A model generated the notes under the pieces. It saw only the letters and a list, made by a program, of their open reading frames with translations, was not told the DNA's origin and did not search any database. 7,347 bases of DNA from Sphingobacteriia bacterium (GTDB lineage: Bacteria; Bacteroidota; Bacteroidia; Chitinophagales; Chitinophagaceae), in assembly GCA_004294465.1 (NCBI GenBank), contig REAV01000128.1:1-7347 (forward strand), written 5' to 3'. This document shows positions 1-5,574 of the stretch, in pieces (the stretch's first letter is position 1; each line of letters opens with the position of its first letter). The translations under genes and the position numbers were made by a program.

Positions 1-716
1 ATCTTATAACTTTTCATCTGCCCAAAATTGGAAATATGCAAAGACAAATACAATTGAAAAGCTTCAATTAAATGCCTGCGTGTTTGTTGATTTAATAAAA
101 TAGTTTCGAGTTCATTGTAAAAACCCAAATTGGCAATCATCGAAGTGGTTTGAGCCAGCGAACCTTCTAAAAAATAAGGATGTGAAGGTTTTTCAGTTAC
201 AAACATTCCTTCTTGTAAATCAACTATGGGTGTAGAAATGGAGTAAGATCCTTGCAACTGAAAACCCAATTCTGCCGCCAAATGTAAAGTGAAATACAAA
301 GGCAAATTTCCAGTTAGTGTAGCCGAACCCTTATCCAATTGTTTGAGTGTATCTTCAATCAAATAAAATAATTCAGGGTTGGCTTCTGGCTGTTTTAAAC
401 TGTGTTGTAATAATTCCATTACATACATTGCAACGGTGTTCTTTACTACATCAAACAATACTTGCTCATACATATAGGCCCAACTATATTCTTTGATGAA
501 TTGAAGTTGTTTTAACTCATTATGATGAACTTCCAATGCCAATATAGCTCCGGGTTGAAAATAACTGGCTTTCCCAGCTGATGTTTTGCTGCTTTGTCTT
601 ACCCCTTTTACAATGTATTGTTGAATACCAAATAATTCTGTGTAGATACTAGTAATAATACTCGTATCGCCGTACTTCACTGTACGCAACACAACACCCT
701 TGGTAGCATGAATCAT
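1..716 (-). CDS. recO: DNA repair protein RecO (3' end cut by window edge)
   Basis: RecO acts in the cytoplasm in RecF-pathway recombinational repair. It binds single-stranded DNA and SSB and, with RecR, helps load RecA. I translated this frame by hand: it opens MIHATKGVVLRTVKYGDTS and runs 238 codons without a stop to the window edge. The start fits the RecO N-terminal OB-fold (about residues 1-80, including LFGIQQYIVKGVR and later SYFQPGAIL). A helical C-terminal region follows and reaches QMKSYK at the edge. Family members are about 230-250 residues, so probably only a few codons are missing. No cysteine occurs in the visible protein, so the zinc-finger Cys cluster of many RecO proteins is absent, which from memory is usual in Bacteroidota. 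The ATG at 714-716 is the first in frame. An overlapping ATG at 707-709 is out of frame. The gene is divergent from the secreted protein at 782. The identification rests on overall resemblance, and I am fairly sure of it. Confidence 0.88.
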   Translation of the reverse strand, partial: MIHATKGVVLRTVKYGDTSIITSIYTELFGIQQYIVKGVRQSSKTSAGKASYFQPGAILALEVHHNELKQLQFIKEYSWAYMYEQVLFDVVKNTVAMYVMELLQHSLKQPEANPELFYLIEDTLKQLDKGSATLTGNLPLYFTLHLAAELGFQLQGSYSISTPIVDLQEGMFVTEKPSHPYFLEGSLAQTTSMIANLGFYNELETILLNQQTRRHLIEAFQLYLSLHISNFGQMKSYK

Positions 717-781
717 ATTCAGCAAGTTAATCGTAAAATAATTAATTTTAAATAATAGAAAATTTGTTGAAACCAAAGAAG
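717..781. other. AT-rich divergent intergenic region between recO and the secreted protein gene
   Basis: These 65 bases must hold the start signals of both flanking genes. They are almost all A and T. The only resemblance to a Bacteroidota -7 box on the plus strand is AAAATTTG at 759-766, which has one mismatch to TAnnTTTG and no well-placed upstream TTG. On the minus strand I see nothing convincing. No Shine-Dalgarno-like sequence precedes the start at 782. In-frame TTG codons at 764 and 767 could be alternative starts. They would add six residues (including KPKK) ahead of a normal signal peptide, so the ATG at 782 is preferred. Confidence 0.35.
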
Positions 782-2668
782 ATGAGATTTACCCATAAAA
801 ATCTAGGCCTACTATTGATAAGTTTGATGCTATTTAACAATGCTTATTCATGGGTATATCCAGAACATAGGAAAATATCTTTGTACAGTATTCTTCAAAT
901 GAATAGTGCTTATCGATTACAATTAGATGAATTGTGGACAAAAGCAATAATGGGCAATGAATCTAGATTAACCTCATCAATTGTCAATCAATCGCATGGT
1001 TTAAGTCCTCAGCAATTGGATTTTCCATCATGGTCTGGTATTGCAGGAGATCATAGTTGCTCACCGCAAAATTTATTATCGATTGTAAATAACAGTAACT
1101 GGATTTTAAAAGTAGCATCCATCACAGCCCATTTAGAAAAAGACTTAAATGCTGCCAATTCAAATAGTAAAATTTCTGCTGCACTTCACAATTCAGATAT
1201 GCGTTTGCAAAGAGTCGACCAAGAATACTCCAGCAGAGCGAGTGCCAATTATGCGCATTTCTTATTAACCAGACAAAAAGTAGATTCAGATGCCGCTACT
1301 TATTTTGAATCCTGTTTAAAGGAAGGTGCTCCAGTAAATGCCATTGGATTATTCACTTACTATCACTTCATTGCCCTGAATAAAGCTTTTAAAGCAAGGG
1401 ATCCACAATTATCCAAAGAAGAACAATCTGCATTATTATTGTCAGCATTTGCAAACGAGGCATTTGCTGAACATTTTTTACAAGATGTTTTTGCTGCAGG
1501 ACATATAGCGGGCATCTGGGGATCGGCTTCTGTTAGAAAAGGAACCCATGATTATTATAATGAAAAAGGCCTTGAAGTTGCTAAATGGAATGGTGAAAGA
1601 ATGATTGTAACTGGCGATGGATATTTAAAAGAAGTTGAAGCACAAAAATTGGGTGAAATAATTAGAATAAGTCTGGAACAAATGATTGATGCTGCTTTTG
1701 GGAAACTTAACATGCAAGAAAAAAACAATCATGCATTATCAAATAAAATTGAAGAAGATTTAAGTATTTGCACATCAACAACAATTCAATTATTAAATGC
1801 TGATATAAGTATTGTTCAACCCATTTTAATTCAAACACCAGTTCCAGGATTATCCAGTGGACTGGGAGCATTGCCAAGAACAAACGCTGAAATAGGTTTA
1901 TTTATCGGAATTTCATCAAGTTTAAATTTACATACAATCAATGGTGGTTTTGGAAAAGATCAAACTGATAAAGGAGTAGTTGGAGGATTAGAAGCCAATT
2001 TTAGAATTGGCTATGGATTAGAAGGAGTGTTGAATCAATCTGGGGATGGCTTGTTTTTTTTACAATTTGGATGGACCCAGAATTCTGCATCTACCAACCG
2101 ATTTGCAGAAGATGGAGGAGGATTTGCCAACAGTACGATTGGTGCTGCCATACCAGGACGTGGAGCATATAATATTCGTTTAAGAATGCCCTTTTATATT
2201 TTACCTGGAGATTTGATATTGGCTGCACCTCTTTTACTTTTCGCACCAAAAACCTATCAAAAGATGGCGGTGAATGCAGGAAATGGAGGTTTGATTCCTT
2301 GGCAATCTGCTATATCAACTTCTGTAGGAAGATTTCAATTTATGTTGGGAAGAGAAGTAGGTGTAAGTTTATTTGGCATTGGTAAAACCAAAGACAATCT
2401 TATTCTTCCTATTCAAAATACTTCCAACAGTTTACTATTAGAATATAGTTCTATAAAATTTGATTTTCCAATAATAGAATATCGACCATATAGATTTTAC
2501 TCTGCACAACAGAGTTCTAGTTTTATTTTTCAATTAACAGGAGGATTTGATAATCCAATAAAAAGTAAAATTGTACTGCCTGAAAACTCAACTATTCCTA
2601 CTCCACCTTTAAAAACAGTATGGCATATTGGATTAAGGATGGTGTTTAACTGGAGGAATTATCTATAA
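782..2668 (+). CDS. Secreted zinc phospholipase C / S1-P1 nuclease-like protein with C-terminal beta-barrel-like domain
   Basis: Counted from the ATG at 782, the protein has 628 residues. Residues 1-23 look like a Sec signal peptide (basic start, LGLLLISLMLF core). Cleavage after A-Y-S would leave Trp24 as the mature N-terminus. Zinc phospholipases C and S1/P1 nucleases use exactly such a Trp1 as a zinc ligand. Further candidate ligands are His29 (Trp+5, as in P1), Asp90 in GDHSCSP, His117 or His159, then His231-x3-Asp235-x5-His241, which matches the family spacing, and His256 in GTHDYYNEKGL. From about residue 359 to the end, the sequence becomes alternating, aromatic and Gly-rich and ends LRMVFNWRNYL, which suggests outer-membrane beta strands. 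Known relatives hydrolyse phospholipids or single-stranded nucleic acid, but the substrate here cannot be told from sequence. No type IX secretion C-terminal signal was recognised. It stands alone, divergent from recO and convergent with the desaturase. I am confident of the fold family, less so of the barrel, and not of the activity. Confidence 0.68.
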   Translation: MRFTHKNLGLLLISLMLFNNAYSWVYPEHRKISLYSILQMNSAYRLQLDELWTKAIMGNESRLTSSIVNQSHGLSPQQLDFPSWSGIAGDHSCSPQNLLSIVNNSNWILKVASITAHLEKDLNAANSNSKISAALHNSDMRLQRVDQEYSSRASANYAHFLLTRQKVDSDAATYFESCLKEGAPVNAIGLFTYYHFIALNKAFKARDPQLSKEEQSALLLSAFANEAFAEHFLQDVFAAGHIAGIWGSASVRKGTHDYYNEKGLEVAKWNGERMIVTGDGYLKEVEAQKLGEIIRISLEQMIDAAFGKLNMQEKNNHALSNKIEEDLSICTSTTIQLLNADISIVQPILIQTPVPGLSSGLGALPRTNAEIGLFIGISSSLNLHTINGGFGKDQTDKGVVGGLEANFRIGYGLEGVLNQSGDGLFFLQFGWTQNSASTNRFAEDGGGFANSTIGAAIPGRGAYNIRLRMPFYILPGDLILAAPLLLFAPKTYQKMAVNAGNGGLIPWQSAISTSVGRFQFMLGREVGVSLFGIGKTKDNLILPIQNTSNSLLLEYSSIKFDFPIIEYRPYRFYSAQQSSSFIFQLTGGFDNPIKSKIVLPENSTIPTPPLKTVWHIGLRMVFNWRNYL

Positions 2669-2705
2669 ATCGATTATCCTAATCTAATAATTTGTATTTA
2701 TTTGT

Positions 2706-3488
2706 TTACCCGGTTTTGGATAATGGAATTTCATTGATTGAAACTTTTGGAAGCGCTACGGGAATCAACTGAATAATTCCTACTGCGTTTAACCCTCGCA
2801 TTACAAAAAAAGTAAGATCAAACTCAAACCATTTCTTGGCAAAATTGGCATCGTCTTTAGCATAATGATGGTTGTTTTGAAACAATTCACCCATCAATAA
2901 AATACCCCATGGAGAACTATTCTTCGAATGATCGCCATTATCATAATTACTATAGCCATATTTATGACCGCACCAGTTGACCACAGCACCTTGTATAGGG
3001 CCCATTAAAAAATGGATGGGCAATAACAAATACCACCAAGCATTGGGTGCAAAATAATAATAGAAAGCAATATATCCCATCATGAAAACAATTCGGGTGA
3101 CTGGATGATGTCCAAACTTATCCAGCTTATCCCATACGGGTAAATAGTCTTTGGTAAACTGTGCTTCTGGTAAATTCTTACCTGTTAAAAATCCACGAAA
3201 AATCAAAATAGTGCTTTGCATCATTTGATACACATCTGTAAAAAAATGTGGTGAATGCGGGTCTTTCTCAGTATCACTGTATACATGATGCATTCTATGC
3301 ATTACTCCGTATGCTCGAGGAACTAAAAAAGAAGAACCTTGTACAAACCAAGTGGTTAAATAAAAAAATCGTTCCCAGTTTTTACTGGTGGTGTACATTT
3401 TATGAGAAGCAAAACGATGCAAGAAAAAAGAATGGAAAAACAAAGACAGGAACCAATGGGCTCCAAAAAAAATCAGGATTGCAAGCAT
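2706..3488 (-). CDS. Membrane fatty acyl (acyl-CoA) desaturase
   Basis: This is a 260-residue integral membrane di-iron desaturase of the stearoyl-CoA/Delta-9 type. The family puts a double bond into acyl chains using O2 and an electron carrier, raising membrane fluidity. Histidine box 1 is H24RFASH29 and box 2 is H64RMHH68, followed by DPHSPH (76-81). N171WCGH175 matches the Asn-x3-His metal-ligand pair of stearoyl-CoA desaturase. Box 3 reads Q204NNHH208 within GELFQNNHH, so Gln stands where HxxHH desaturases have His. Hydrophobic segments at about 1-22, 41-57, 130-170 and 222-240 fit the usual membrane-spanning pairs. The length is normal for short bacterial forms without a fused cytochrome b5 or ferredoxin domain, so the electron donor must be a separate protein. 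The ATG at 3486-3488 starts directly in the first membrane segment. Regiospecificity and substrate form (CoA, ACP or lipid) cannot be read from sequence. Confidence 0.9.
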   Translation of the reverse strand: MLAILIFFGAHWFLSLFFHSFFLHRFASHKMYTTSKNWERFFYLTTWFVQGSSFLVPRAYGVMHRMHHVYSDTEKDPHSPHFFTDVYQMMQSTILIFRGFLTGKNLPEAQFTKDYLPVWDKLDKFGHHPVTRIVFMMGYIAFYYYFAPNAWWYLLLPIHFLMGPIQGAVVNWCGHKYGYSNYDNGDHSKNSSPWGILLMGELFQNNHHYAKDDANFAKKWFEFDLTFFVMRGLNAVGIIQLIPVALPKVSINEIPLSKTG

Positions 3489-3522
3489 CGTTGGGGAATT
3501 GAAGTTTCGTAAGGTAGTTGAT

Positions 3523-3551
3523 TAAAACTACAATCTCAGTTAATTCAACAA
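3523..3551 (-). promoter_or_regulatory. Possible Bacteroidota-type promoter for the desaturase
   Basis: On the minus strand, TAGTTTTA (3523-3530) differs from the -7 consensus TAnnTTTG at its last base only. A TTG (3549-3551, part of TTGTTG) lies 18 bases upstream, where a -33 element is expected. It sits about 35 bases before the desaturase start, in the gap after pheS, so it could give the desaturase transcription independent of pheS. In such AT-rich DNA a match this loose can occur by chance. Confidence 0.28.
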
Positions 3552-3575
3552 CTTGCTGCTTATTTCAATAAAGGC

Positions 3576-4622
3576 TTAAACAACTCCTGTAAACTGTTTT
3601 AAGAAACGAACATCATTCTGTGAATACAATCTTAGATCATTCACCTGGTATTTTAACTGAGTAATTCTTTCTACACCCATACCAAATGCAAAGCCAGTAT
3701 ACTTATTAGAGTCGATTCCAAAATTTTCCAACACTTTTGGATGTACCATTCCGCTTCCTAAAATCTCTACCCATCCTGTATGTTTACAAATATTACAGCC
3801 CTTGCCTCCACAAATCAAACAACTGATATCCATTTCGGCACTTGGCTCAGTAAAAGGGAAATAACTAGGTCTGAATCGTACTTTCACCTCTTTGCCAAAC
3901 ATTTCTTGAACAAAAAAGTAAAGGGTTTGCTTTAAGTCGGCAAAGCTTACATTCTCATCTATATACAATCCTTCTACCTGATGAAAAAAGCAATGTGCTC
4001 TGGCACTAATGGTTTCATTTCTATATACTCTTCCAGGACAAATCACTCGAATTGGTGGTTTTTGATGCTCCATCACCCTTGCCTGAACACTGCTTGTATG
4101 TGTACGAAGTAACCATGTTGGTCCATTTCCATCCTCAGGCTTTTTAATATAGAAAGTATCTTGCATATCGCGTGCAGGATGGTCTTCCGGCAAATTCATG
4201 GCGCCGAAATTGTGCCAATCATCTTCAATCTCCGGACCTTCTGCCACTACAAAACCCAATCTTTTAAATATGGATACCATTTCATTTTTCACCAAAGTCA
4301 ATGGATGTCTGCTTCCTACAGCAACAGGATCTCCAGGTAATGAAAAGTCGTATGTAGCTGCGCTGGCATTAGCAACTGGCGCAAAATTGCTTTGTAATTG
4401 GTCGAATTTGGCTTCAGTAAAGAGTTTGAACTCATTCAATATTTGCCCAAATGTCTTTTTTTGATCGTTGGGAACATTTTTCATTTCGCCCATGATGGAT
4501 TTTACCAAACCCTTGGTACCCAACCATTTGATGCGAAATTGCTCCACATCTTCTGCCCCTGAAGCCACAAAAGCTTCTATTTCTTGTTTATATGCTGCTA
4601 TTTGATTCAACAAATGTTCCAT
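3576..4622 (-). CDS. pheS: Phenylalanine--tRNA ligase alpha subunit
   Basis: PheS is the catalytic subunit of the cytoplasmic (alpha-beta)2 enzyme that charges tRNA-Phe with phenylalanine using ATP. From the ATG at 4620-4622 it has 348 residues, normal for the family. Residues 1-80 form the predicted N-terminal tRNA-binding coiled coil. Class II synthetase motifs follow: motif 1 around G-S-R-H-P-L (103-108), motif 2 from RTHTSSVQAR (173-182) to RVYRNETISARAHCFFHQVEG (about 198-218), and motif 3 GFAFGMGVERI (310-320) with the ATP-binding Arg319. Four cysteines (268, 271, 276, 279) form a CxxC...CxxC pair, a likely zinc knuckle that E. coli PheS lacks. The frame stays open for 36 codons upstream of this ATG, but that extension runs into the promoter of the divergent gene and has no PheS character. 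pheT is not adjacent, so the beta subunit must be encoded elsewhere, as I recall is common in Bacteroidota. Confidence 0.96.
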   Translation of the reverse strand: MEHLLNQIAAYKQEIEAFVASGAEDVEQFRIKWLGTKGLVKSIMGEMKNVPNDQKKTFGQILNEFKLFTEAKFDQLQSNFAPVANASAATYDFSLPGDPVAVGSRHPLTLVKNEMVSIFKRLGFVVAEGPEIEDDWHNFGAMNLPEDHPARDMQDTFYIKKPEDGNGPTWLLRTHTSSVQARVMEHQKPPIRVICPGRVYRNETISARAHCFFHQVEGLYIDENVSFADLKQTLYFFVQEMFGKEVKVRFRPSYFPFTEPSAEMDISCLICGGKGCNICKHTGWVEILGSGMVHPKVLENFGIDSNKYTGFAFGMGVERITQLKYQVNDLRLYSQNDVRFLKQFTGVV

Positions 4623-4664
4623 AGTGCGAAGATAAAAACTAGATTCCGTAGACTGAAAAATGAT

Positions 4665-4692
4665 TTGAAGCCCCCTACAATGTGTATATTTG
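4665..4692 (+). promoter_or_regulatory. Bacteroidota-type promoter (-33 TTG, -7 TATATTTG) for the DUF4290 gene
   Basis: TATATTTG at 4685-4692 matches the Bacteroidota -7 consensus TAnnTTTG at every fixed position. TTG at 4665-4667 lies 17 bases upstream, within the spacing described for this group. Transcription would begin near 4697-4700, giving a leader of about 15 bases before the ATG at 4715. This makes the upstream in-frame ATG at 4682 impossible as a start, because it lies within the promoter. The element is in the 92-base gap between the divergent pheS and DUF4290 genes. Confidence 0.62.
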
Positions 4693-4714
4693 TTACTGCA
4701 ACAAGCAATTTTAC

Positions 4715-5497
4715 ATGGATTATAATACAAGTAGGAATTTTTTAGGGATGAAGGAATATGGCCGCCACGTTCAGAAAATGGTGGAATATGTACTCACTAT
4801 CGAAGACAGAGAGAAGCGCCAGCAACAAGCGCAAGCGGTGATTGAATTGATGGGATTTTTGAATCCACATTTAAAAAATGTGGAAGATTTTAGGCATAAA
4901 TTATGGGATCATCTTTTTTTCATCAGCAATTTTAAGTTAGATGTTGATAGCCCATATCCTATCCCCACCAAAGAAACGTATAAATTAAAACCAGATCCTT
5001 TGCCTTATCCAAAGCGTCATCCAAAATATGCGCATTTAGGAAAGAATTTGGAAGTAGTTATTGATAAAGCATTGAAAGAAGAAGACCCAGAGAAAAAAAT
5101 AGGTTTTGCCAATGCCATTGCTTACTACATGAAATTATCTTACAGTACTTGGCATAAAGAATTGGTTCATGATGATGCCATTCGTTCCGAATTAAACAGT
5201 ATTACTGGTGGACAATTGGAATTTAGCAATACACCTTATATAAAACACCGTAACCAGAATTTTGTAAGTGACGATTATCCGCCTGCTCGAAGTGGTGGAA
5301 GATGGCAGCAGAATTTTGGTGGAAGAAATAATCGTCCTGGTGGTGGCCAGCAACGCAATAACGATAACAGAAATGGCCCAAGAAATAATCGACCTGGTGG
5401 AAATGGTGGTGGCCAGCAACGCAATAACGACAATAGAAATGGCGGAGCGCCACGCAACGACAGAAATGCAGGTGGCGGATTTAAGAAAAGGTACTAA
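4715..5497 (+). CDS. DUF4290 family protein with Asn/Gly/Arg-rich C-terminal tail
   Basis: This 260-residue protein has no known biochemical function. Residues 1 to about 180 match my memory of DUF4290, a Bacteroidota-restricted family. Characteristic stretches are MDYNTSR at the start, the EYGRHVQKMVEYVLTIEDRE region, NPHLKNVEDFRHKLWDHL, DVDSPYPIP and the MKLSYSTWHKE region. The domain looks helical and soluble, with no signal peptide or membrane segment. From about residue 190 the protein becomes a low-complexity tail of Arg, Asn, Gly, Gln and Pro with two near-copies of a repeat, ending GGGFKKRY. The tail is basic and resembles glycine/arginine-rich RNA-binding tails, so nucleic-acid binding is a reasonable but untested guess. 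The start at 4715 is chosen because the longer form begins inside the promoter and because DUF4290 proteins begin near this Met. The gene is a single unit ended by the terminator at 5520-5550, with murA just downstream. Confidence 0.87.
   Translation: MDYNTSRNFLGMKEYGRHVQKMVEYVLTIEDREKRQQQAQAVIELMGFLNPHLKNVEDFRHKLWDHLFFISNFKLDVDSPYPIPTKETYKLKPDPLPYPKRHPKYAHLGKNLEVVIDKALKEEDPEKKIGFANAIAYYMKLSYSTWHKELVHDDAIRSELNSITGGQLEFSNTPYIKHRNQNFVSDDYPPARSGGRWQQNFGGRNNRPGGGQQRNNDNRNGPRNNRPGGNGGGQQRNNDNRNGGAPRNDRNAGGGFKKRY
5324..5446 (+). repeat. In-frame tandem repeat coding the Asn/Gly/Arg-rich tail
   Basis: There are two near-identical tandem copies: 5324-5380 (57 bases, 19 codons) and 5381-5446 (66 bases, 22 codons). 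The second carries an in-frame 9-base insertion (GGA AAT GGT, coding Gly-Asn-Gly) before the shared block GGTGGCCAGCAACGCAATAA. Each copy encodes RNNRPGG(...)GGQQRNNDNRNG. High nucleotide identity, with a few silent changes, indicates a fairly recent duplication. Lengths are multiples of three, so the reading frame is kept. Several spurious open frames in this stretch on both strands are a by-product of its composition. Confidence 0.88.
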
Positions 5498-5519
5498 TTA
5501 TTTTAATCGACATTTATAC

Positions 5520-5550
5520 AGCATCAGTAAACACTGATGCTTTTTTATTT
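5520..5550 (+). terminator. Intrinsic terminator after the DUF4290 gene
   Basis: GCATCAGT (5521-5528) and ACTGATGC (5533-5540) form a perfect 8-bp stem with an AAAC loop. A5520/T5541 can extend it to 9 bp. Six T residues follow directly (5541-5546), then ATTT. It begins 22 bases after the DUF4290 stop and ends 24 bases before the murA ATG. The hairpin is symmetrical, but the U-tract is present only for plus-strand transcription. Confidence 0.88.
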
Positions 5551-5574
5551 AACTTACTTCTTCAATAACTAGTA

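Noticed and set aside
764..781. TTG start at 764 for the secreted protein
   Set aside because: It would add six residues ahead of a complete signal peptide with no ribosome-binding evidence. The ATG at 782 gives a normal signal peptide.
2672..2684. Small hairpin GATTA-TCC-TAATC between the convergent secreted-protein and desaturase genes
   Set aside because: A 5-bp AT-rich stem with a 3-base loop and no clean T-tract is too weak to call a terminator.
3248..3502. Open frame of 84 codons on the plus strand antisense to the desaturase
   Set aside because: It lies fully opposite well-supported conserved desaturase codons, has no recognisable domain and no promoter, and runs out just past the desaturase start.
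4198..4464. Open frame of 88 codons on the plus strand within pheS
   Set aside because: It is antisense to strongly conserved PheS sequence and its translation shows no family features.
4623..4730. 36-codon N-terminal extension of pheS
   Set aside because: It overlaps the DUF4290 promoter and start, contains several Cys unlike any PheS N-terminus, and the ATG at 4622 gives the normal family length.
5192..5537. Several overlapping open frames on both strands across the DUF4290 tail
   Set aside because: The repeat composition lacks stop codons in several frames at once. Translations are low-complexity and end in the adjacent terminator region.
5547..5574. Search for a murA promoter between the terminator and its ATG
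   Set aside because: Only partial matches such as TAACTTAC were found, with no TTG at a suitable distance, so no promoter was called.
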